Source: JBJXGC01 sp046154545 (lineage in GTDB: Bacteria > Chloroflexota > Dehalococcoidia > Tepidiformales > Tepidiformaceae). From it: a stretch of DNA of 5,882 nt. The translations under genes were made by a program, and so were the position numbers. The stretch lies in NCBI GenBank assembly GCA_046154545.1, contig JBJXGC010000290.1:1-5882 (forward strand). The letters are read 5' to 3'. Below the pieces are notes generated by a model. The model was not told the origin of the DNA. It did no database searches and was given only the letters and a program-made list of their open reading frames with translations. Position 1 is the first letter of the stretch, and the number at the start of each line of letters is the position of its first letter. Below are positions 1 to 4,528 of the stretch, one piece after another.

Positions 1-461
1 GGGTGCTGGGGGCACCGTGGGCGCTTCAGAGGCGCGCGCGTAAGCAAGCGCTGCGACGGTGCCCGTGGCACGGCTGCAGAGCGGCGCGCCGGGTCGAATC
101 GCTGGGGTTGAAGCGCGTAACACTCCCTCACGGTCGTGGCTCTGCGTAGGCCCGGGTGCTGGGGGCACCGTGGGCGCTTCAGAGGCGCGCGCGTAAGCAA
201 GCGCTGCGACGGTGCCCGTGGCACGGACTGCCGAGCGGCGCAGGTGGGAGAATCGCTGGGGTTGAAGCGCGTAACACTCCCTCACGGTCGTGGCTCAGAG
301 TGACGCCGGGTGCGGAGGGCACCGTGGGCGCTTCAGAGGCGCGCGCGTAAGCAAGGGCTGCGACGGTGCCCGTGGCACGGACTGCAGAGCGGCGCGGGTG
401 GGAGAATCGCTGGGGTTGAAGCGCGTAACACTCCCTCACGGTCGTGGCTCTGCGTGGGCTC
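1..461. repeat. Tandem array of three ~153-154 bp repeat units
   Basis: Three near-identical units start at 1, 154 and 308; a fourth start at 462 matches for only a few bases and then diverges. About 140 bp of each unit is nearly invariant, and the last 8-10 bp vary. Each unit carries an inverted repeat, GGGCACCGT paired with ACGGTGCCC (10-18/56-64, 163-171/209-217, 317-325/363-371). A nested stem GCGCTT/AAGCGC (21-26/46-51) sits inside it in units 1 and 2; unit 3 has one substitution in that inner arm. The period changes between 153 and 154, which would break any reading frame, and no open frame looks like a protein, so I read the region as non-coding. The array starts at the window edge and may continue upstream. 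Function is unknown; a dispersed intergenic repeat family or a structured RNA or DNA element are both possible. Confidence 0.9.
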
Positions 462-495
462 GGGTTGTCTGGGGTGACTCCGGGTCTGTGGGTAA

Positions 496-516
496 GGCTG
501 TTTTGCCAGAACAGCC
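496..516. other. 7-bp inverted repeat upstream of the met leader
   Basis: GGCTGTT (496-502) and AACAGCC (510-516) form a perfect dyad around a 7-base centre. No T-run follows on either strand, so it does not look like an intrinsic terminator. It overlaps TTGCCA (503-508), a possible but badly spaced -35 element, so it could be an operator. It could also be a chance palindrome. Confidence 0.4.
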
Positions 517-526
517 CGCGAGTGGG

Positions 527-535
527 TACCATAAT
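527..535 (+). promoter_or_regulatory. Candidate -10 element of the met operon promoter
   Basis: CATAAT (530-535) matches five of six positions of the sigma-70 -10 consensus and stands out in a very GC-rich stretch. It would start transcription near 541-545, just before the riboswitch P1 stem. The -35 is unclear: TTGCCA at 503-508 is 21 bp from CATAAT, or 18 bp from the poorer overlapping TACCAT (527-532). The position is plausible; the assignment is tentative. Confidence 0.35.
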
Positions 536-555
536 GCGATTCCCGCGCACGTGGC

Positions 556-663
556 CGCGCTTATCGTGATGGGGTGGAGGGAACCGGCCCTTTGAAGCCC
601 CGGCAACCTGTCGTAAGGCAAGGTGCCAAGTCCGGCCCTTCTTCGGAAGGGAAGATGAGAGCG
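556..663 (+). promoter_or_regulatory. SAM-I (S-box) riboswitch aptamer
   Basis: The conserved S-box core is easy to read. The P1 5' strand CTTATC (560-565) pairs with GATGAG (654-659) and continues through 556-558/661-663 after a G-A mismatch. Next come the conserved GGTGGAGGGA (573-582), GGCCC (586-590), TGAAGCCC (593-600) and GGCAACC (602-608). P3 is closed by a GTAA loop (613-616), followed by GGTGCCAA (622-629). P4 is CCCTTC/GAAGGG (636-641/646-651) capped by a TTCG tetraloop. S-box RNAs bind S-adenosylmethionine and usually switch off methionine or SAM synthesis and uptake genes. Here the aptamer precedes the threonine-synthase-like gene, which points to a methionine role for that operon. 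The expression platform (664-832) has no U-rich terminator, so repression may act on translation or through a non-canonical terminator. Confidence 0.95.
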
Positions 664-708
664 ACTACGCTCACACTGAGGACGGCCCACGCGGAAGAGG
701 AGTGCAGG

Positions 709-747
709 ATGGTCTGCTCCATCATGGGCCGTATGGTCATGCGCTAG
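709..747 (+). CDS. Methionine-rich leader peptide (candidate attenuator mini-ORF)
   Basis: A 12-codon ORF reads MVCSIMGRMVMR and then TAG. Four of twelve residues are Met (codons at 709, 724, 733 and 739) and one is Cys (715). A strong Shine-Dalgarno, AGAGGAG (696-702), sits 6 bases before the ATG, better placed than at several of the full genes here. The frame is open back to an ATG at 655, inside the riboswitch P1 strand, but that start has no Shine-Dalgarno. The stop codon touches a GC-rich hairpin (747-764). Met codons between a SAM riboswitch and a homocysteine-forming operon are what a ribosome-stalling leader peptide sensing Met-tRNA would look like, by analogy with trp, his and leu leaders. 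Translation and function are inferred. Four Met codons in twelve could be chance, but the Shine-Dalgarno and context argue against that. Confidence 0.6.
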   Translation: MVCSIMGRMVMR

Positions 748-764
748 CCCCTCGTCGAAGGGGC
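747..764 (+). promoter_or_regulatory. Candidate attenuator hairpin after the leader peptide
   Basis: GCCCCT (747-752) pairs with AGGGGC (759-764) around a 6-base loop. The stem may be extended by GTCAT (736-740) with ATGAC (774-778). C-rich sequence rather than a T-run follows, so a classical intrinsic terminator is unlikely. The 3' arm region GGGCCC (761-766) can also pair with GGGCCC at 789-794 or with GGGCC at 726-730, so this is a switchable segment. Pairings were found by eye, without energy calculation. Confidence 0.45.
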
Positions 765-832
765 CCCCTCACCATGACGCCGCTGCCCGGGCCCTCCGAA
801 CGCCCGTGCGCCAGCATCACCGGGAGAAACGC

Positions 833-2080
833 ATGACGTTCGCAACTAACCTCCGCTGCCGCGAATGCGGCCGCGACTACCCACTGGCCGCCACACACGT
901 GTGTGAGTTCTGCTTCGGCCCCGTCGAAGTGACCTATGACTACGAGGCGATCAAGCGCTCGACGACGCGGCGGAGCATCGAAGCGGGGCCTCCGAGCCTC
1001 TGGCGGTATGCTGATTTCCTGCCCTGTGAGCGGGAAACGGCGATCGATATCGGGGCCGGGTTTACGCCCCTGGTGCACGCCAAGAATCTTGGCCGTGCGC
1101 TCGGCCTGCCCCACCTCTACCTGAAGAACGACACGATGAACCCCACCTGGTCGTTCAAGGACCGGGTGGTGACGATCGCCAGTAGCCGGGCGCGGGAGAT
1201 GGGCTACACGAAGCTCGCCTGCGCCAGCACGGGCAACCTCGCGAACAGCGTGAGCGCGCACGCCGCCTCGGCCGGGATGGAGGCGGTGGTCTTCATCCCG
1301 CACGACCTGGAGGCGGGGAAGGTTGTCGGTTCGAGCATCTACAACCCGACCCTCGTGAAGGTGCGGGGCAACTATGACGCCGTGAATCGCCTCTGCGCTG
1401 AGCTGGCGGGGTCGTATAAGTGGGCGTTTGTGAACGTTAACGTGCGGCCCTACTACTCCGAGGGGTCGAAGACGCTCGGCTTCGAAGTGGCGGAGCAGCT
1501 CGGCTGGCGGGCGCCTGACCACTGCGTCGTACCGATCGCCAGCGGGTCGTTGTTCGTGAAGATCCAAAAGGGCTTCGAAGAGCTGGCGAAGGTGGGCCTG
1601 ATCGACCCGCCGAAGACGCGGATGAGCGGCGCCCAGGCGACGGGCTGCTCACCAGTGGCGACGGCCTGGCGGGAGGGTTCGATGAACTTCCGGCCGCAGC
1701 GGCCAAACACCATCGCGAAGTCGCTCGCGATCGGCAACCCGGCCGATGGCTACTACAGCCTCGTCCAGCTGAAGGAGACGGATGGCGCCTGCGGGATGGT
1801 GGACGACGACGAAATCGTGGCCGGGATGAAGCTCCTGGCGGAGACCGAGGGCATTTTTGCCGAGACCGCCGGAGGCGTGACGGTGGCTTCGCTCAAGCAA
1901 CTGGTAGAACAGGGTAGAATCAGCCCGGGCGAAACAACGGTCGCCTTTATCACCGGTGCGGGCTTCAAGACCGTGGAAGCGGTGTCCGGCGCGCTCAACC
2001 CTCCACTGGAGATTGAGCCGACGGTCGAAAGCTTCGAAGCGGCCTACTCGGGGCTCCGGGCCGCGGAGGCAGTAGCCTGA
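833..2080 (+). CDS. metM: Threonine-synthase-like PLP enzyme, probable MetM-type homocysteine synthase
   Basis: A 415-residue fold-type II PLP enzyme. The N-terminus is a zinc ribbon (C9, C12, C24, C27), as in several long threonine synthases. The PLP lysine is K109 in NPTWSFKDR, the phosphate-binding loop is ASTGN (131-135), and TGAGFK lies near the C-terminus (375-380). The start at 833 is chosen because GGGAG (822-826) lies 6 bases upstream; a GTG at 806 would add nine residues but lacks such a site. Canonical threonine synthases usually read NPTGSFKDRG, whereas here a Trp replaces the first Gly and Val the second. With SAM-riboswitch control and a Gly-Gly carrier gene in the operon, the best reading is MetM as known from Streptomyces: O-phosphohomoserine plus carrier thiocarboxylate gives homocysteine. 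Ordinary threonine synthase activity remains the main alternative and needs biochemical evidence to exclude. Confidence 0.8.
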   Translation: MTFATNLRCRECGRDYPLAATHVCEFCFGPVEVTYDYEAIKRSTTRRSIEAGPPSLWRYADFLPCERETAIDIGAGFTPLVHAKNLGRALGLPHLYLKNDTMNPTWSFKDRVVTIASSRAREMGYTKLACASTGNLANSVSAHAASAGMEAVVFIPHDLEAGKVVGSSIYNPTLVKVRGNYDAVNRLCAELAGSYKWAFVNVNVRPYYSEGSKTLGFEVAEQLGWRAPDHCVVPIASGSLFVKIQKGFEELAKVGLIDPPKTRMSGAQATGCSPVATAWREGSMNFRPQRPNTIAKSLAIGNPADGYYSLVQLKETDGACGMVDDDEIVAGMKLLAETEGIFAETAGGVTVASLKQLVEQGRISPGETTVAFITGAGFKTVEAVSGALNPPLEIEPTVESFEAAYSGLRAAEAVA

Positions 2081-2323
2081 ATGTCAAGGCGACGAGTGCG
2101 ATTTACCTTTCCCGAAGACCTCATCCGCGAGCCGGTGATCTACCTGCTCGGGCATGAATTCCGCGTCATCACGAACGTCCGGATGGCGGATGTAGATGAC
2201 AAGACCGGCTGGGTCATCCTCGAAATGGAGGGTGACCCGGAAGAGATCGACCGCAGCCTCGCCTGGGCTCAGGCGCGGGGCGTGCGTGTCGATCCGGTGG
2301 TGGGGGATGTTATCGAGGGCTGA
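2081..2323 (+). CDS. Stand-alone NIL-domain protein
   Basis: An 80-residue protein that is essentially one NIL domain: VRFTFPEDLIREPVIYLL at the N-terminus, a central strand ending in GWVILEMEGDPEEIDRSLAW, and a terminal GVRVD strand, giving an ACT-like beta-alpha-beta pattern. No ferredoxin or ATPase part is attached. Its ATG directly follows the TGA of the PLP enzyme gene, and GGAGG (2065-2069) inside that gene supplies the ribosome binding site, so the two are probably translationally coupled. NIL domains occur at the C-terminus of the methionine ABC transporter ATPase MetN, where they bind methionine, and fused to ferredoxin in a protein needed for homocysteine synthesis in some anaerobes. 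A role here as a methionine-sensing or scaffold subunit of the MetM-carrier complex is an inference; the domain assignment is solid. Confidence 0.9.
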   Translation: MSRRRVRFTFPEDLIREPVIYLLGHEFRVITNVRMADVDDKTGWVILEMEGDPEEIDRSLAWAQARGVRVDPVVGDVIEG

Positions 2324-2376
2324 GCCAACCCTGCCAACCGACGCCATCCCGCGCGGCGGTGGCCGAACGCATCACC

Positions 2377-2394
2377 GGCCGGGAGACCCCGGCC
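2377..2394 (+). other. Intercistronic hairpin before the sulfur carrier gene
   Basis: GGCCGGG (2377-2383) pairs with CCCGGCC (2388-2394) across a 4-base loop, inside the 99-bp gap between the NIL and carrier genes. No T-run follows, so it is not a typical terminator. It could protect or process the mRNA and so set carrier levels apart from the first two genes. The remainder of the gap shows only the GGAAG ribosome binding site (2412-2416). Confidence 0.45.
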
Positions 2395-2422
2395 CCAGAA
2401 ATCTCGAAAATGGAAGACTGCC

Positions 2423-2698
2423 ATGGCAATCACGATCCGAATCCCCCAGCCGCTGCGCGGCCTCACGGGCGATAAACCGACAGTTCAGGGCTCCGGCGCG
2501 AGCCTCGCCGAGTGCATCACCCAGCTCGAAGCCTCCTACCCGGGCATGCGTGACCGGCTGATGGACGAGACTGGCGAACTCAGGCGCTTCGTCAACATCT
2601 ACATCAACGGCGACGACGTGCGCTTCAGCGACGGCCTTGGGACGGCGCTGAAGGACGGCGACGAGGTGAGCATCGTCCCGGCCGTGGCGGGAGGCTAA
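2423..2698 (+). CDS. metO: MoaD/ThiS-family sulfur carrier protein, CysO/MetO type
   Basis: A 91-residue ubiquitin-fold carrier ending in PAVAGG with the terminal di-glycine exposed, the feature needed for adenylation and thiocarboxylate formation. It closely resembles mycobacterial CysO as I remember it: IRIPQPLRGLTG at the start, LEASYPGMRDRLMD, then RFVNIYINGDDVRFSDGL, DGDEVSI and the PAVAGG tail. GGAAG (2412-2416) lies 6 bases before the ATG. CysO delivers sulfur to the cysteine synthase CysM; the Streptomyces MetO carrier delivers it to MetM. The partner here is the threonine-synthase-like enzyme, so MetO is the better name, though service to a cysteine synthase elsewhere is possible. 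The C-terminus ends at Gly-Gly with no extension, so no JAMM-type processing of this protein is required before activation. Its TAA overlaps the end of the convergent Uma2 gene by 4 bases. Confidence 0.88.
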   Translation: MAITIRIPQPLRGLTGDKPTVQGSGASLAECITQLEASYPGMRDRLMDETGELRRFVNIYINGDDVRFSDGLGTALKDGDEVSIVPAVAGG

Positions 2699-3243
2699 CG
2701 GGCTTCCGGCGTTTTCTTCACTTCCTCGAAGAACGCTGCGAGGTTGATCGCGAGGCCGGGGACGAAGGCCGTCCGGAGCGTCTCAGCGGCGCGCCAGAGC
2801 CTGCGCGTCTCGCCCTCGAAGACCTCGAAGGTCTCGCCGTCGAGGTCGATCACCCAGACGGACTTCACTCCAAACGTGAGGTAGAGGTCCACCTTCTTCT
2901 GCATCGCCCGGTGGGTCTGACCGGGCGAAAGCACCTCGGCGGCGATGGTCGGTGGGTCGATCATCCATCGGCCGTCTGCGGGGGGGCCGGCGAGGTAGAA
3001 CGCGAAGTCGGGGAGGGGGGAGCTGGCCTCGCGGTTTGGGCCGGCGGGGATCATGGCGCGCGGTTCAACCGCGCCACTTCCCAGGTCGAACGTCAACCGA
3101 AAGAGGTTGCCAGCGGCGCGGCCGTGGTCCCAAGTAGGCATGGGCTTCTCCAGCACCTCGCCGTCGATCAGCTCAAGGCGCCGCTCGTCGAAATCGGGGA
3201 TGGCCGTGAACGTTTCGAGCGAGACGCGTGTCGCAATCGCCAT
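2695..3243 (-). CDS. Uma2-family (DUF820) nuclease-like protein
   Basis: 182 residues with the Uma2 pattern in full: RLELIDGEV (22-30) near the N-terminus, a following H40, LPDFAFYL (77-84), PPTIAAEVLSP (97-107), K116/K117, then YLTFGVKSVWVIDLD (121-135). The P-D, E-V-L-S-P and K elements are the acidic and basic residues of a PD-(D/E)xK-type restriction-like fold, at D79, E103 and probably K117. The family is abundant in cyanobacteria, Chloroflexota and other bacteria with many paralogues, often near transposons or toxin-antitoxin genes, and its cellular role is not settled. It lies 40 bp downstream of vapC in the same direction and could be co-transcribed with vapBC. Only a weak GAAG sits near its ATG. 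It converges on the carrier gene with a 4-base overlap and no terminator between them. Confidence 0.9.
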   Translation of the reverse strand: MAIATRVSLETFTAIPDFDERRLELIDGEVLEKPMPTWDHGRAAGNLFRLTFDLGSGAVEPRAMIPAGPNREASSPLPDFAFYLAGPPADGRWMIDPPTIAAEVLSPGQTHRAMQKKVDLYLTFGVKSVWVIDLDGETFEVFEGETRRLWRAAETLRTAFVPGLAINLAAFFEEVKKTPEAR

Positions 3244-3283
3244 CTTCGAATTCTACCAGACGGCGCCACCACCCGGCGGGCAA

Positions 3284-3688
3284 TTAGACGTGAGCCGTGG
3301 CCTGGGCCAGGGTCAGTACGGTGAGGTCGTGCATCGGAAAGTCCCTGACGTTCTCGGTCACGAGGATAGCGCCGACACTGCGGGCTGCGCCGGCCACGAT
3401 TGCGTCGGTCGCCGAGACCTGGATGCCTCGCCGGGCGAGTGAATAGCGGTACGCGCCTGCCGCCCGGGCGACGGCGAAGGTGGTTTCCACGTAGGTGCAG
3501 GAGTCGAGGAGTTTATCGATCACGGGCCGACTTCCACGCTCACGTCCGGAATAGAATTCCGTGACCACGATATCGCAAACAAAGAACTCATCGTCACCGC
3601 TGAACACCCGCGCGATGAATGCCGCATGGCCGGGTCTTCGCCGCTCCACATCGATCACCGCGGCCGTATCGATGAAGAACGCGGTCAC
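3284..3688 (-). CDS. vapC: VapC-type PIN-domain toxin ribonuclease
   Basis: A 134-residue PIN-domain protein with the acidic metal-binding set in place: D7 in FFIDTAAVID, E44 in VTEFYSG, D95 in SATDAIVA and the C-terminal TENVRDF segment (111-117) with D116. PIN toxins of this type cut RNA, often tRNA or rRNA, in a Mg/Mn-dependent way and are held inactive by a VapB antitoxin. The length is normal and all catalytic residues are present, so it should be active. It starts with GTG, and the GTGA at 3685-3688 overlaps the antitoxin stop, the usual translational coupling in vapBC pairs. The specific RNA target cannot be read from the sequence. Confidence 0.92.
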   Translation of the reverse strand: MTAFFIDTAAVIDVERRRPGHAAFIARVFSGDDEFFVCDIVVTEFYSGRERGSRPVIDKLLDSCTYVETTFAVARAAGAYRYSLARRGIQVSATDAIVAGAARSVGAILVTENVRDFPMHDLTVLTLAQATAHV

Positions 3689-3996
3689 GGACGGCGATCC
3701 CCGGCAATTGCTCGCGTCGCGCTGAACCGCGGTGCCACCGTTGCACGTTCCTGGCGCCCGTCGTGGACCCAGCGTGCGGCTCCCTCAGCGGTGAGCCACT
3801 CCGGAGGCACGTCGTCGTCCAGCGGTTGAGTATCTTCGAGCACGGCTCGAACGGCTTCCTTTTGGCGCTCCCGGCGCAGCCATGTCGTCAGGAGCTCTGT
3901 GAGCAGCTCACTCCGTTTGCGCTCCCCGACGATGCGGTCGGCCGCCTCGACGAGGTCGCGGGGGAGCATGACGTGCGTGCGGACCAACTCGGACAT
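3685..3996 (-). CDS. vapB: VapB-type ribbon-helix-helix antitoxin
   Basis: 103 residues. Residues 6-44 form a ribbon-helix-helix DNA-binding domain: the RTHVMLP strand, helix DLVEAADRIVGE, then KRSELLTELLTTWLRRE. The remaining 59 residues are the toxin-binding tail, with the PPEWLTAEGAARWVHDGR segment (64-81) a likely contact region. GGAG (minus strand, 4006-4003) lies 6 bases before the ATG. The gene is first in the vapB-vapC pair and overlaps vapC by 4 bases. Such antitoxins normally repress their own promoter together with the toxin; a 14-bp palindrome covers the ribosome binding site here and is a candidate operator. Its length is towards the long end for RHH antitoxins. Confidence 0.88.
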   Translation of the reverse strand: MSELVRTHVMLPRDLVEAADRIVGERKRSELLTELLTTWLRRERQKEAVRAVLEDTQPLDDDVPPEWLTAEGAARWVHDGRQERATVAPRFSATRAIAGDRRP

Positions 3997-3998
3997 AT

Positions 3999-4012
3999 CC
4001 CACTCCAGTGGG
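3999..4012. promoter_or_regulatory. Palindrome at the vapB start, candidate VapBC operator
   Basis: CCCACT-CC-AGTGGG is a perfect inverted repeat with 6-bp arms. The vapB Shine-Dalgarno GGAG (4006-4003, minus strand) lies within it. RHH antitoxins bind short palindromes at their own promoters, so autoregulation is the likely role; an RNA structure hiding the ribosome binding site is less likely with a 2-base spacer. A weak extended -10 (TG-T-TACGCT on the minus strand, 4016-4021 for the hexamer) is just upstream. Confidence 0.45.
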
Positions 4013-4028
4013 CTTAGCGTAACACATC

Positions 4029-4047
4029 CGGAGCGGCGTTTGCTCCG
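4029..4047. other. Inverted repeat upstream of vapB
   Basis: CGGAGC (4029-4034) and GCTCCG (4042-4047) flank a 7-base spacer between the tatA terminator and vapB. No T-run follows. It may be a second regulatory dyad or a chance palindrome in GC-rich sequence. Confidence 0.3.
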
Positions 4048-4055
4048 CGCGCGGA

Positions 4056-4081
4056 AACGGCCCCTTGTTGGAGGGGCCGTT
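4056..4081 (-). terminator. Intrinsic terminator-like hairpin after tatA
   Basis: AACGGCCCCT (4056-4065) and AGGGGCCGTT (4072-4081) form a perfect 10-bp stem with a 6-base loop, starting 28 bases downstream of the tatA stop on the minus strand. The T-run is only three bases (GTTTCC), short for a textbook terminator but common in GC-rich genomes. It separates tatA transcription from vapBC. Confidence 0.65.
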
Positions 4082-4108
4082 GGCTACCGTCGGCTTGCGA
4101 AGACGGCG

Positions 4109-4435
4109 TTAGAAGATGTTCTTCCCATCGCCCTGGGGGGCCACCGGCTGCTGCTGGGGCGGCGGAGCGACCGGCTGCTGGTACTGGGCCGGAGGCGGCG
4201 TGTACTGCTGCTGTGGGGGCTGCTGGTGCTGCGGGGCGGGCGGCGCGACGGGGGCCTGCGGCGGCTGGAGCTTCGTCTCGTCCTTGTCCTTATCCTCGTC
4301 CTTGACGGCCTTGCGGAATTCCTTGATCGAGGAGCCCACTTCCCTGCCTAAGCCGCTGATCTTGCCAACCCCGAAGAGGAGGATGACGACCAGGGCGATG
4401 ATGATGATCTCGGGCGCGCCGAGCGATCCGAACAT
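4109..4435 (-). CDS. tatA: Sec-independent protein translocase subunit TatA
   Basis: 108 residues with standard TatA architecture. A short periplasmic start leads into a membrane helix at about 8-22 (PEIIIIALVVILLFG), with the polar residue at E9 where family members carry Gln or Glu. An FG hinge (21-22) follows, then an amphipathic helix (about 25-45, KISGLGREVGSSIKEFRKAV) and an acidic-basic stretch KDEDKDKDETK (45-55). The last 50 residues are an unusually Pro/Gln-rich, low-complexity tail. TatA oligomers form the pore-like part of the Tat system that exports folded, often cofactor-bearing, proteins. No tatC is in the window. GAGG lies 5 bases before the ATG (minus strand 4444-4441). TatE or TatB paralogues are less likely given the short helix pattern, but TatA and TatE cannot be separated from sequence alone. 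Confidence 0.9.
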   Translation of the reverse strand: MFGSLGAPEIIIIALVVILLFGVGKISGLGREVGSSIKEFRKAVKDEDKDKDETKLQPPQAPVAPPAPQHQQPPQQQYTPPPAQYQQPVAPPPQQQPVAPQGDGKNIF

Positions 4436-4450
4436 ACCGGCCTCGCTTTC

Positions 4451-4469
4451 GCCCCGCCTCTCGCGGGGC
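4451..4469. other. GC-rich hairpin between xdhC-like gene and tatA
   Basis: GCCCCGC (4451-4457) and GCGGGGC (4463-4469) make a 7-bp stem with a 5-base loop, just upstream of the tatA ribosome binding site on the minus strand. No T-run follows, so it may be a tatA leader structure or a weak terminator of the upstream gene. Confidence 0.4.
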
Positions 4470-4528
4470 TGTCCTCATGGTACAGGATTGTGGCTGCAGC
4501 AACAGGTGCCGTTTACTCCGGCTTCCCG

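Noticed and set aside
1..461. CRISPR array
   Set aside because: Units are about 153 bp and contiguous, with no short repeat and unique spacer alternation.
290..595. Plus-strand open frame running from the repeats into the riboswitch
   Set aside because: It overlaps both the tandem repeat and the S-box aptamer and shows no protein features; the opposite frames in the same stretch are equally unconvincing.
747..764. Classical rho-independent terminator of the riboswitch
   Set aside because: The stem is followed by C-rich sequence without a T-run, so I list it only as a candidate attenuator hairpin.
806..832. GTG at 806 as start of the MetM-like gene
   Set aside because: It adds a short His/Arg-rich stretch with no homology value and has no ribosome binding site, while the ATG at 833 has GGGAG six bases upstream and begins right before the zinc ribbon.
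737..1567. Long minus-strand open frame of 276 codons opposite metM
   Set aside because: It is an Arg/His/Pro-rich shadow frame typical of high-GC antisense; the plus-strand frame has clear PLP-enzyme motifs.
833..2080. Plain threonine synthase (thrC) as the final call
   Set aside because: SAM-riboswitch control, a carrier gene with a Gly-Gly end in the operon and the altered NPTWSFKDR motif favour a MetM-type enzyme; threonine synthase is kept only as an alternative.
2423..2698. Molybdopterin synthase small subunit (MoaD) or ThiS
   Set aside because: The whole-length resemblance is to CysO-type carriers, and no molybdopterin or thiamine genes are adjacent.
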